DNA from: Limenecus sp048360435
Lineage (GTDB): Bacteria; Cyanobacteriota; Vampirovibrionia; Gastranaerophilales; Gastranaerophilaceae
DNA: 64,000 nucleotides
Direction of reading: 5' to 3'
Assembly: GCA_048360435.1 (NCBI GenBank)
Contig: DBGCOP010000020.1
Coordinates: 1 to 64,000 of the forward strand
Below, piece by piece: positions 45,825 to 53,159 of the stretch. The notes under the pieces were generated by a model. The model worked only from the letters and a program-made list of their open reading frames with translations. It did not search any database and was not told where the DNA came from. The position numbers and the translations under genes were made by a program. The first letter of the stretch is position 1, and each line of letters starts with the position of its first letter.

Positions 45825-47117
45825 CTAAACAGCAACATCACACTTGCTTTGAACAATTCTATTGTTTCTCTTGATTCTGAAAAATGCAATGCCAAGAGTT
45901 AAAGGACCTAGTCGACCTAAAAACATTGCAGTTGACAAAATTAATTTAGCAGCATCAGACAATGAAGGCGTAACCCCTATACTCAACCCGACAGTGCCAA
46001 GAGCAGACGCGGTTTCAAAGTATAATTCCAAAAAGTTATGATTATCACACAGACAAACCAAAAGCGTACACAACGATAAAATAATGACATAAGTTGTTGC
46101 TGTCGCCACTGCTGTCATAACTCTGTTTTCAGGAATACGTTTATTCAAGAAGGTGATTTTTTCGGGATGTCCATTTATTACACTGCCTATAATACCGAGC
46201 AGAACCGAAACTGAAGTTGTTTTTATACCACCGCCTGTACCCGAAGGAGATGCACCGATTATCATTGCCAGAATTATCAGGAATAAAGATGCCTTTGACA
46301 ATTGAGAAAGATCAACTGTATTAAATCCTGCTGTTGTTGATGCAGACATAATCTGGAAAAAAGATGTTAACAGCCCTGAATGTTCGGCAAAACTATATAT
46401 CAAAGTTCCGATTATCGCCACCAGTGCTGTTATTATCACAATAATTTTAGAGGTAAGAGTTATTTCCTTACTTTTTCCACTCAATTTTCTATAAATATCC
46501 ATAGAAACAATAAAACCGATAGCACCTGCATAACATAAAAATATAATAATAAGATTAACAGCAATATTTCCCCTGAATTGCATCAGACTATCGGGAAAAA
46601 GGCTGAAACCTGCTGTTGCAAAAGCAGATACAGAATGGAAAAAAGCATGCCAGAAGGGTTGTTCTACTCCGCTTTTCAAAAACTGCCAGTATAAAAGTAA
46701 TGTTCCGATAAATTCAACACCAAAAGTATATATGACTATATTTTTAACAAACTTTTTTACATCAAAACTCTCCGGCAAAGGAAATTCTGCCGACAATATT
46801 TTTACCCTGTGACTGGAGATACTATCGCTTCTTGAAAGAATAAAAAACGAAGTCAAAGTCATATAACCTATTGCACCAAGCTGTATCATAGCCAACAAAA
46901 TTATATGTCCCCAGATTGTATAAATTTCTGAAATATTACCTGTTGTTAACCCCGTTGTAGAAAGTGCCGAAGCAATATTAAACAAATTGTCTACAACACT
47001 TACATGAGTTTTTTGAGCAAACGGCAAAGAAATCAGTATTAAACCGATAAGAGCATATCCTAAAAAACCAAATACTATTACTTTAAATGGATTAAGTTCA
47101 TTTTTATCGTAAAACAT
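45825..47117 (-). CDS. KtrB/TrkH family potassium uptake channel subunit
   Basis: 430 residues, about eight to ten membrane helices arranged as four M1-P-M2 units. Selectivity-loop motifs with a central Gly are seen: STTGLTTGNISE, FATAGFSLFPDS, STTAGFNTVDLS, GTVGLSIGVTP. The length suits KtrB. No KtrA/TrkA regulator is adjacent. The nearby KdpDE-like two-component system may sense the same ion. Confidence 0.9.
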   Translation of the reverse strand: MFYDKNELNPFKVIVFGFLGYALIGLILISLPFAQKTHVSVVDNLFNIASALSTTGLTTGNISEIYTIWGHIILLAMIQLGAIGYMTLTSFFILSRSDSISSHRVKILSAEFPLPESFDVKKFVKNIVIYTFGVEFIGTLLLYWQFLKSGVEQPFWHAFFHSVSAFATAGFSLFPDSLMQFRGNIAVNLIIIFLCYAGAIGFIVSMDIYRKLSGKSKEITLTSKIIVIITALVAIIGTLIYSFAEHSGLLTSFFQIMSASTTAGFNTVDLSQLSKASLFLIILAMIIGASPSGTGGGIKTTSVSVLLGIIGSVINGHPEKITFLNKRIPENRVMTAVATATTYVIILSLCTLLVCLCDNHNFLELYFETASALGTVGLSIGVTPSLSDAAKLILSTAMFLGRLGPLTLGIAFFRIKRNNRIVQSKCDVAV

Positions 47118-47134
47118 ACCTTTATTTTTTTAAT

Positions 47135-47824
47135 CTAATTTTTTGTACCAACGCAATAACCCGGAATTATATGTGCGAAGGGAATAATTTTTGAAGCAGC
47201 TTTTGCAACAGTTGTTCCGGGGGCTGCCATTGAAGTAACAAGACAGACGTTGTCCGCTTGAACAGCCCAATCTCTCCAGTTAAGTTTTCTGTAAGAATCT
47301 TCTTTAAAGATATTTTTATTTATAACTTGAGAAGCCTTATTTCCGACAAAAACACCTGAAATAAAACCTGCTGTACCAAACGCAAATTGGATTGCTTTTG
47401 TCACAGGAGGAAATTTATATTTTGAAAAAAGAATTTTATTCAATTTCATGCCCAAACCGACAAAAAGGCTGGGAAAAATATAATTGCCAACAAGCTGAAC
47501 AATACCTTCTTTTGCTTTAGCTTTTGTATTCTTTCTATCTGTCAAAACACCACCGGCAAAACCTCCCGCAATTGAGGATGAAGCAAGAGCAATAACATCT
47601 TTTTCATCAAATTCCATCTTTTTGAAAATATCAACAAATTCTTTTGTCTTAAAAGAAGATGGAACTTTAAGACCTCTTGCTCTTCCGATACAAACAGCAG
47701 CAGCACTCAAACCTATCAAACTTCCGGCTGTTGCAGCAGCTTTTGTTGAAAAGCATGTTTTATTTTTTTGATTATTGTTGTTATTAATATTCAGTGAATT
47801 TATTTTATTAACTGTAATTGACAT
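47135..47824 (-). CDS. Hypothetical Gly/Ala-rich membrane protein
   Basis: 229 residues with an Asn-rich leader (NINNNNNQKNKT), then four or five weakly hydrophobic, Gly/Ala-rich helices (AAATAGSLIGLSAAAVC, SSSIAGGFAGGVL, FGTAGFISGVFVGN, SMAAPGTTVAKAA). It lies 17 bases upstream of the KtrB gene on the same strand, so it may be co-transcribed. The Shine-Dalgarno AAGGAGG is separated from ATG by a hairpin (see regulatory entry). Function is unknown. Confidence 0.65.
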   Translation of the reverse strand: MSITVNKINSLNINNNNNQKNKTCFSTKAAATAGSLIGLSAAAVCIGRARGLKVPSSFKTKEFVDIFKKMEFDEKDVIALASSSIAGGFAGGVLTDRKNTKAKAKEGIVQLVGNYIFPSLFVGLGMKLNKILFSKYKFPPVTKAIQFAFGTAGFISGVFVGNKASQVINKNIFKEDSYRKLNWRDWAVQADNVCLVTSMAAPGTTVAKAASKIIPFAHIIPGYCVGTKN

Positions 47825-47861
47825 TTTGTATTTCTTTCTTTTTAAGAAAGAATCCTCCTTA
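47825..47861 (-). promoter_or_regulatory. Shine-Dalgarno and ATG bridged by a hairpin
   Basis: On the minus strand AAGGAGG is followed by a 9-bp hairpin (TTCTTTCTT, AAA loop, AAGAAAGAA), then ATACAAA and ATG. Linear spacing is 29 bases; with the hairpin formed it is 8, the ideal distance. Confidence 0.5.
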
Positions 47862-47932
47862 AAATTTCAGATAACTGTATTTGTTCTGACATATTAAATG
47901 TGTTTATTACACTTTTCAAGTGCAAAAATAAA

Positions 47933-47953
47933 ATCTTAACGCTATCTTAACGC
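47933..47953 (+). promoter_or_regulatory. Tandem direct repeat, response-regulator-type operator
   Basis: ATCTTAACGC occurs twice with an 11-base period (47933-47942 and 47944-47953), one helical turn apart, as in sites bound by OmpR/KdpE-family dimers. It lies 53 bases before the sensor kinase start and also faces the divergent KtrB-linked gene. Confidence 0.55.
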
Positions 47954-48006
47954 CGATTAAAAAACATTAATCCTATTTTTATATCAATTTATGCTATCAT
48001 CTGATT

Positions 48007-49422
48007 ATGAAAGAATTAGACAGCCCAAAAGCAAGTAAAGACCATATTCTAGTATGTTTGTCTTCATCACCGTCAAATAAAAAAGTCATTGACACAGCAT
48101 CTCGAATGGCTAAAGTTTTTGATGCGGAATTTACCGCATTATACATTAATACAGCGAGAAAAATGTCCGAAGACAATGAATTGAGATTACAGAAAAATAC
48201 AGAATTTGCAAGAGCAAAAGGTGCAAAAATTGTGACACTAAACGGCGAAGATATTGCTTTTCAGGTTTCGGAATATGCAAAAAAAAGTCAGGTTACAAAA
48301 ATAATTCTCGGCCGCTCAGGATATAAATCTAACAGACTTTTTACACCGCCCAATTTTGTGGATAAAATTATCAAATATTCTCCGGAGATTGAAGTTTATA
48401 TTATTCCTGACAAAGCTCAAAAAATATATTTTGGAAACGAAGAAAACAAAAAATTCAAATTTTCAGTGTTTTCATACACAGGACTTATCATTTCAATTGT
48501 TTTATTATTAATTCTTGACTATTTTTTAACAGAGCCGCATTTTTCGTTAAAAATGCATTTCAGCGGTTATCCTATTATATTTTTAATTCTCTTTGGCTTT
48601 GTATATTTCATAGCAATAGTCAATCAAAAACAAAAGGATGCAATGATTAGAGAAATTCAGCTTATAAAAGAAAAAGAAGATATTCTACGCTCAAAAAACG
48701 AATTAATAATAAAAAACAAACAGGAAGAATTACGCTCAACTCTTTTGAGAGCAATTTCTCATGATTTGAGAACACCCTTGACAGGGATTTCAGGGTTTGC
48801 ACAAATCCTTATGAAAAACTCAAACATTTTATCAGAAGACAAAAAACAGCATATTTATACTGACATTTATGATGATTCTATATGGCTTTTGAATCTTGTT
48901 GAAAATTTGCTTGCAATAACAAGATTTGACAAAAATGAAATCAAACTGAACAAAGAATCCGAATATATTTCAGATGTAATAAGAGATGCCATAAGTCATT
49001 TAGGCAGAAAAAAAGAAAAATTTTTTATTCATACAGATATTGAAAATGAAACACTCTCAGCTTATATGGACAGCCGCTTGATTTCACAGGTTATATTCAA
49101 CCTTGTTGATAATGCAATGAAATATTCACCGGAAGGCACAAACATTACCATAAAAGCACGCGCCGCAGACAATAACATTGAAATATCTGTTATTGATGAA
49201 GGTTTGGGAATCAGTGATGAAGACAAAGCAAAGATTTTCGAAATGTTTTATACAGTAAACAACAAAATTGCAGATTCAAGAAGAGGTTTAGGGCTTGGAC
49301 TTGCCTTATGCAAGGCGGTTGTGGAAGCCCACCACGGCAAATTCAACATAACAGACAACCTTCCCTGCGGAACAATTTTTTCATTTGATATAAAATCAGA
49401 TACGGAGAAAGAAAATGAATAA
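48007..49422 (+). CDS. Sensor histidine kinase, KdpD-related (USP domain, no KdpD sensor domain)
   Basis: 471 residues. An N-terminal universal-stress-protein domain (about 12-140: DHILVCLSSSPSNKKVIDTASRMA, KIILGRSGYKSN) is followed by two membrane helices (about 158-178 and 188-208), a HisKA domain with RAISHDLRTPLTGISG, and an HATPase domain (NLVDNAMKYSP, DEGLGI, GLGLGLALCKAVV). Compared with full KdpD (about 900 residues) the N-terminal ATP-binding KdpD domain and two of four helices are absent. TGC-TATCAT ends 6 bases before ATG with no Shine-Dalgarno. The response-regulator gene overlaps it by 8 bases. Confidence 0.88.
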   Translation: MKELDSPKASKDHILVCLSSSPSNKKVIDTASRMAKVFDAEFTALYINTARKMSEDNELRLQKNTEFARAKGAKIVTLNGEDIAFQVSEYAKKSQVTKIILGRSGYKSNRLFTPPNFVDKIIKYSPEIEVYIIPDKAQKIYFGNEENKKFKFSVFSYTGLIISIVLLLILDYFLTEPHFSLKMHFSGYPIIFLILFGFVYFIAIVNQKQKDAMIREIQLIKEKEDILRSKNELIIKNKQEELRSTLLRAISHDLRTPLTGISGFAQILMKNSNILSEDKKQHIYTDIYDDSIWLLNLVENLLAITRFDKNEIKLNKESEYISDVIRDAISHLGRKKEKFFIHTDIENETLSAYMDSRLISQVIFNLVDNAMKYSPEGTNITIKARAADNNIEISVIDEGLGISDEDKAKIFEMFYTVNNKIADSRRGLGLGLALCKAVVEAHHGKFNITDNLPCGTIFSFDIKSDTEKENE

Positions 49423-50113
49423 AGGTAAAATTCTTGTAATCGAAGATGACAAAGCTATTCAGAATCTTATAGGAACAACCCTTGAAATTTTTGACTATAA
49501 TTATTTAATTTCCTCTAATGCAAAAGACGGAATTTTAAAAACAACATCACACAATCCGGATGTTGTTATCCTTGATCTCGGATTACCTGATATGGATGGC
49601 ATCGAGGTTATAAAGAAAATACGTTCATTTTCACTTGTACCCATTATAATTGTCAGTGCCAGAACAGACAATCAGGATAAAATTACCGCACTGGATGCAG
49701 GAGCAGATGATTTCCTGACAAAGCCGTTCAATACGGAAGAACTTCTTGCCCGTGTACGTGTTGCAATGCGTCATAAACTCCAGAGTATACAAGCTGAACC
49801 ACAAAGCAATATTTTCACAAACGGTAATTTGAAAATAGATTATGATACAGGCTGTGTTTATGTTGACAACAGCATAGTTCACTTAACAGCAATAGAATAC
49901 AAGCTGCTATGTCTTCTTGCCAAAAATATAGGCAAAGTATTAACTCATAACCACATAAAACAAGAAATCTGGAAAGACGAAAACGGTTGTGATTCACAGC
50001 TGTCACTCAGAGTTTTTGTAACAAATTTGAGAAAAAAGCTTAATGCTTCCGACTATATTATTACGCATATAGGTATAGGTTATAGAATGTTAAACATTCA
50101 AAAAGATTCCTAA
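49415..50113 (+). CDS. KdpE-like OmpR family response regulator
   Basis: 232 residues. The receiver domain has the acidic pair EDD, phospho-acceptor Asp in VVILDLGLPDMDG, conserved Ser and Lys in IVSAR and LTKPFN. The C-terminal winged helix is HLTAIEYKLLCLLAKNIGKVLTHNHIKQEIW. Partner of the kinase it overlaps. It probably binds the tandem repeat upstream of the pair. Potassium-linked control of the neighbouring KtrB gene is an inference from KdpE homology and proximity. Confidence 0.9.
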   Translation: MNKGKILVIEDDKAIQNLIGTTLEIFDYNYLISSNAKDGILKTTSHNPDVVILDLGLPDMDGIEVIKKIRSFSLVPIIIVSARTDNQDKITALDAGADDFLTKPFNTEELLARVRVAMRHKLQSIQAEPQSNIFTNGNLKIDYDTGCVYVDNSIVHLTAIEYKLLCLLAKNIGKVLTHNHIKQEIWKDENGCDSQLSLRVFVTNLRKKLNASDYIITHIGIGYRMLNIQKDS

Positions 50114-50116
50114 AAA

Positions 50117-50140
50117 AAGCACCCGAAGGTGCAATTTCTT
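50117..50140. terminator. Bidirectional terminator at the left edge of the R-M cassette
   Basis: GCACC pairs with GGTGC around CGAA. On the plus strand it ends the two-component operon. On the minus strand it is followed by a run of seven T and lies just after a copy of the tRNA-His 3' end. Confidence 0.8.
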
Positions 50141-50142
50141 TA

Positions 50143-50154
50143 AATGGGGCGGAT
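50143..50154 (-). repeat. tRNA-His 3' end copy, left boundary (att-like)
   Basis: AATGGGGCGGAT is identical to 52459-52470 and to 52610-52621. On the minus strand it reads ATCCGCCCCATT, the tRNA-His acceptor end with CCA. It is the left repeat of the cassette that carries the R-M genes. Confidence 0.65.
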
Positions 50155-50323
50155 AGTGTGTTCTTGTTACAACCATTAACGAAAATAATTATTAGAGAAC
50201 TTAAAAAATTACCAATAGATAAAATGCTTTGCTATGCATAATGACGTTACTATCTTTTCATATTGTTTATACTATAATAAAATTGGTGTGAGGGAATTCT
50301 ACGTAAATTGTAAGGATATAGAA

Positions 50324-51340
50324 GTGAAAAAAAAACTTATAAGTTTATTTAGTGGATGTGGAGGTCTTGATTTAGGCTTTGAGATGGCTGGATTTGAAAT
50401 TCCAATAGCAAATGAGTTTGATAAAACTATTTATGAAACATTTAAAATAAATCACCCTAAAACAAAGCTCATAGAAGGAGATATTCGTAACATAGATTGT
50501 GCAGTTTTTGATGAATTGGGTGAAATAGATGGAATTATAGGTGGTCCACCTTGTCAATCTTGGAGTGAGGCTGGTTCTTTACGAGGAATTAATGATGAAA
50601 GAGGCAAGTTGTTCTTTGAATACATACGAATTTTGAAAGCAATTAAACCAAAGTTCTTCCTTGCGGAAAATGTATCTGGTATGTTAGCTAATAGACATAA
50701 TGAAGCAGTGAATAATATTATTTCAATGTTTGATAATGCTGGTTACGATGTTACTGTAAATTTAGTTAATGCAAAAGACTATGGAGTTGCCCAAGAGAGA
50801 AAAAGAGTATTCTATATTGGCTTTAGAAAGAATTTAAATATTAAATTTATGTTTCCTAAAGGTTCTACATTGAGTGATAACAAGAAGATTACATTAAGGG
50901 ATGTTATATGGGATTTAAAAGATACAGCAGTTCCATCCATAGCAAATAATTATCATAATTCTAAAGCAATTAATAATAACGAGTATTTCACTGGTGCTTA
51001 TAGTCCTATTTTCATGAGTAGAAATAGGGTTAAAGGATGGGATGAGCAAGCTTTTACAGTTCAAGCATCAGGACGGCAATGTCAATTGCACCCACAAGCC
51101 CCTAAAATGATAAAAGTTGCAACGAATGTATGTAGGTTTGTCAAAGAAAAAGAAGCTCTTTATCGAAGAATGACAATAAGAGAAGTAGCAAGAGTGCAAG
51201 GTTTTCCAGATGATTTCAAGTTTGTTTACAATAATGTAAATGATGCTTATAAAATGATTGGCAATGCTGTACCTGTCAATCTTGCGTATGAAGTTGCTTT
51301 ATCTATAAAGAAACAATTGGAGAATAGCACCAATGAGTAA
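50324..51340 (+). CDS. DNA (cytosine-5) methyltransferase, M.HaeIII-like
   Basis: About 338 residues. SLFSGCGGLDLGFEMAGF is motif I (AdoMet), GGPPCQSWSEAG motif IV with the catalytic Cys, ENVSG motif VI, and GNAVPVNLAYEVA motif X. The target-recognition region AFTVQASGRQCQLHPQAPKMIKV and YRRMTIREVARVQGFPDDF closely follow M.HaeIII, so the predicted target is GGCC. GTG 50324 is chosen: AAGGA lies 8 bases upstream, and a TATAAT (50273-50278) lies inside the longer frame. It overlaps the endonuclease gene by 8 bases. Confidence 0.92.
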   Translation: MKKKLISLFSGCGGLDLGFEMAGFEIPIANEFDKTIYETFKINHPKTKLIEGDIRNIDCAVFDELGEIDGIIGGPPCQSWSEAGSLRGINDERGKLFFEYIRILKAIKPKFFLAENVSGMLANRHNEAVNNIISMFDNAGYDVTVNLVNAKDYGVAQERKRVFYIGFRKNLNIKFMFPKGSTLSDNKKITLRDVIWDLKDTAVPSIANNYHNSKAINNNEYFTGAYSPIFMSRNRVKGWDEQAFTVQASGRQCQLHPQAPKMIKVATNVCRFVKEKEALYRRMTIREVARVQGFPDDFKFVYNNVNDAYKMIGNAVPVNLAYEVALSIKKQLENSTNE

Positions 51341-52298
51341 TAGGTCAAATGATAATGGTAGAGCTTTTGAATATGCGTGTATTAAAGAATTAGAAAGTAG
51401 TATTTCTGTATATAGACCTGTTATATTGAATGAAAAATCGACTGAAGCTTCTAAAAGAGCTTGGCTCTCAATAAACAATGAACAACAAGAAAAATTGGTC
51501 CTAGCTTCAAAGGCATTTATAAAAGTCCTTTTTAATGCTGAACCTCTAATACTAGAGTATGAATCTGAGTCTGATATTGTTGAATTATCAATTAACAAAG
51601 ATAGTGATGCAGAAGCAGGAGATATAAGAGATATTGTTATAAAAAGAGTCGATATTTCTTGGAGTATTGGATTATCATTGAAGCATAATCATTTTGCAGC
51701 AAAGCACTCAAGGTTGTCTGCTAAAATTGATTTTGGTAAGAAGTGGTATGGATTACCATGCTGTGAAGGTTACTGGTCAAAGATTTCGCCAGTATTTGAA
51801 AATCTATGTAAATTAAAAGAATCAAGGTGTGCATGGCATGATATGGATAATAAAGAAGGTTCTGTATATCTGCCATTGTTGAATGCATTTATGGAAGAAA
51901 TAGAAAGAGCCAATCAAATTGATAATCAAATACCTCAACGTCTAATATCATATTTACTCGGTATAAATGATTTCTATAAAGTAGTATCTATTGATAGAAA
52001 ACAACTTACAGAAGTTCAAGCTTTTAATCTAAGAGGTGAATTAAACAAAAATGGCAAAAATACCAAAGCCAAGATTATTATACCAATTGCAGATTTACCA
52101 GATGAAATAATATCACTTAGACTAAAACCTAATTCAACTAATACAGTAGAAATGTTTTTAAACAATGGTTGGTCGTTATCTTTTAGAATACATAATGCTT
52201 CGACCATTGTAGAACCCTCGCTTAAATTTGACATTCAATTTGTAGGTATTCCAAGTAATATTATTACCATTAATTGTCAGTGGAACAATAGTTTATAA
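51333..52298 (+). CDS. HaeIII-type restriction endonuclease
   Basis: 321 residues. EAGDIRDIVIKR followed by GLSLKHNHFAAKHSRLS is the PD-(D/E)xK-like core seen in the HaeIII endonuclease family (Asp then Lys). It would cut unmethylated GGCC. GGAG lies 11 bases before ATG and the start overlaps the methyltransferase stop, the usual arrangement of a type II pair. Both genes look lower in GC than their neighbours by eye. No controller protein is present. Confidence 0.88.
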   Translation: MSNRSNDNGRAFEYACIKELESSISVYRPVILNEKSTEASKRAWLSINNEQQEKLVLASKAFIKVLFNAEPLILEYESESDIVELSINKDSDAEAGDIRDIVIKRVDISWSIGLSLKHNHFAAKHSRLSAKIDFGKKWYGLPCCEGYWSKISPVFENLCKLKESRCAWHDMDNKEGSVYLPLLNAFMEEIERANQIDNQIPQRLISYLLGINDFYKVVSIDRKQLTEVQAFNLRGELNKNGKNTKAKIIIPIADLPDEIISLRLKPNSTNTVEMFLNNGWSLSFRIHNASTIVEPSLKFDIQFVGIPSNIITINCQWNNSL

Positions 52299-52426
52299 CT
52301 ATTGTAATTATTAACTGGTAATTAAGAAACGAAAGTTTCAAAAGCACAAGTATTAGGGGTTTAGTGATATTTATACAATAAAAAATATAAAAGTTGCACG
52401 AATTGTTAAAATAAAGTAATAACAAT
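52299..52426 (+). other. AT-rich gap after the endonuclease gene, with a promoter-like pair
   Basis: No gene is seen. TTGCAC (52394-52399) and TAATAA (52417-52422) are 17 bases apart, but a terminator follows at once. TAAAAGTTGCA at the -35 also occurs before tRNA-Ser(GGA). Confidence 0.3.
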
Positions 52427-52458
52427 AAAATAGACTCTCAGCAGAAAGTCTATTTTTT
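52427..52458. terminator. Bidirectional terminator at the right end of the R-M cassette
   Basis: AAAATAGACT pairs with AGTCTATTTT. It ends the R-M transcript on the plus strand and, on the minus strand, follows the second tRNA-His 3' end copy. Confidence 0.75.
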
Positions 52459-52479
52459 AATGGGGCGGATGATGGGATT
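52453..52479 (-). repeat. tRNA-His 3' end copy with T-tract, middle copy (att-like)
   Basis: These 27 bases are identical to 52604-52630, which is the 3' end of the real tRNA-His gene plus the adjoining A/T run. The copy ends abruptly where the tRNA T-loop would continue. Confidence 0.8.
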
Positions 52480-52603
52480 TCTTCGGCTTCGCCTTCGCAT
52501 ACAGGCTCACTCGTCCTCTCTGCGTTGCGGCGGTTCGCTTTGTATCGAACCTATGGGTTCTCTTCCTCATCATGCGCATAAAAAAACTCTCTTGCGAGAG
52601 TAA
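52480..52603. other. GC-richer 124-base unit between two tRNA-His 3' ends
   Basis: It carries no gene. The segment 52480-52560 (repeated cttcgg/cttcgc and gcggcggttcg steps) is clearly richer in GC than the surroundings. With one flanking repeat it makes a 151-bp direct-repeat unit. It includes the tRNA-His terminator at its right end. Confidence 0.6.
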
Positions 52604-52609
52604 TTTTTT
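52580..52609 (-). terminator. Terminator of tRNA-His
   Basis: On the minus strand ACTCTC pairs with GAGAGT around GCAA, followed by seven T, 9 bases after the tRNA end. Confidence 0.82.
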
Positions 52610-52630
52610 AATGGGGCGGATGATGGGATT
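52604..52630 (-). repeat. tRNA-His 3' end, native copy of the direct repeat
   Basis: The functional copy of the 27-base repeat found at 52453-52479; its 12-base core (52610-52621) also occurs at 50143-50154. Confidence 0.8.
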
Positions 52631-52688
52631 CGAACCCATGTATATCGGAACCACAATCCGAGGTCTTAACCACTTGACGACACCCGCC
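52612..52688 (-). tRNA. tRNA-His (GTG anticodon) with encoded CCA
   Basis: Minus strand. G-1 and the acceptor GCGGGTG/CATCCGC with discriminator C73 are the His identity elements. The anticodon stem TCGGA/TCCGA encloses TTGTGGT and the T-arm is ATGGG-TTCGAAT-CCCAT. The 3' CCA (52612-52614) is present in DNA, unlike the other three tRNA genes here. A promoter TTGAAA-16-TATATT lies at 52707-52734. Confidence 0.95.
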
Positions 52689-52706
52689 ATAAATAGTTTT
52701 AATAAA

Positions 52707-52734
52707 AATATATCAAATAAAAATTCTTTTTCAA
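52707..52734 (-). promoter_or_regulatory. Sigma-70 promoter of tRNA-His
   Basis: On the minus strand TTGAAA (52729-52734) and TATATT (52707-52712) are 16 bases apart, 18 bases before the tRNA. Confidence 0.6.
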
Positions 52735-52834
52735 GTAATTTATTTTATTTTCTATTTAGCCCTTTTAGTAGTGTAAAAATCAGCAAATAATGATATACTA
52801 TTTTCAATAGGTTAGATACAGCAAGGAGAAGATT

Positions 52835-53146
52835 ATGTCAAAAGATGATAACTCAATAAGCTTTGGTCTCGGACTCTTGGCAGGAGTAGTCGGCGGTGTT
52901 GTTGCCGCTATTTTATACGCACCAAAATCCGGTCAGGATACAAGAGAAGATGTGAAAAATTTTGTTAATGATTTTGCACAAAAACATGCACCCGAAATCA
53001 AAGAAGCAAAAAAACAGGCTCTTGAGTCTCTGGATATGATGAAGTATAAACTCGAAAAACAATACAACAAAATTAATGAACATATAAAAGCCAAACAAAT
53101 GGCTAAAGCTAAAGAAATGGAAGATAAGTCATACGACTTTAACTAA
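52835..53146 (+). CDS. YtxH domain protein
   Basis: 103 residues. The N-terminal hydrophobic Gly-rich helix (FGLGLLAGVVGGVVAAILYAPKSGQDTRED) is the YtxH signature; the rest is an amphipathic, Lys/Glu/Ala-rich helix. Such proteins anchor to the membrane and are often stress-related. TGA-TATACT (52791-52799) is a likely extended -10 and AAGGAG a good Shine-Dalgarno. The DUF948-like gene follows 13 bases later. Confidence 0.85.
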   Translation: MSKDDNSISFGLGLLAGVVGGVVAAILYAPKSGQDTREDVKNFVNDFAQKHAPEIKEAKKQALESLDMMKYKLEKQYNKINEHIKAKQMAKAKEMEDKSYDFN

Positions 53147-53159
53147 TTAGGAGAACAAT

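Noticed and set aside
48007..50113. Canonical KdpDE operon
   Set aside because: The kinase lacks the KdpD N-terminal domain and no kdpFABC gene is adjacent.
50234..50323. Longer methyltransferase start at 50234
   Set aside because: A TATAAT lies within it, and GTG 50324 has AAGGA and matches the family N-terminus.
52457..52690. Minus-strand open frame of 77 codons across tRNA-His
   Set aside because: It reads through the tRNA and the repeated 3' ends; not a protein gene.
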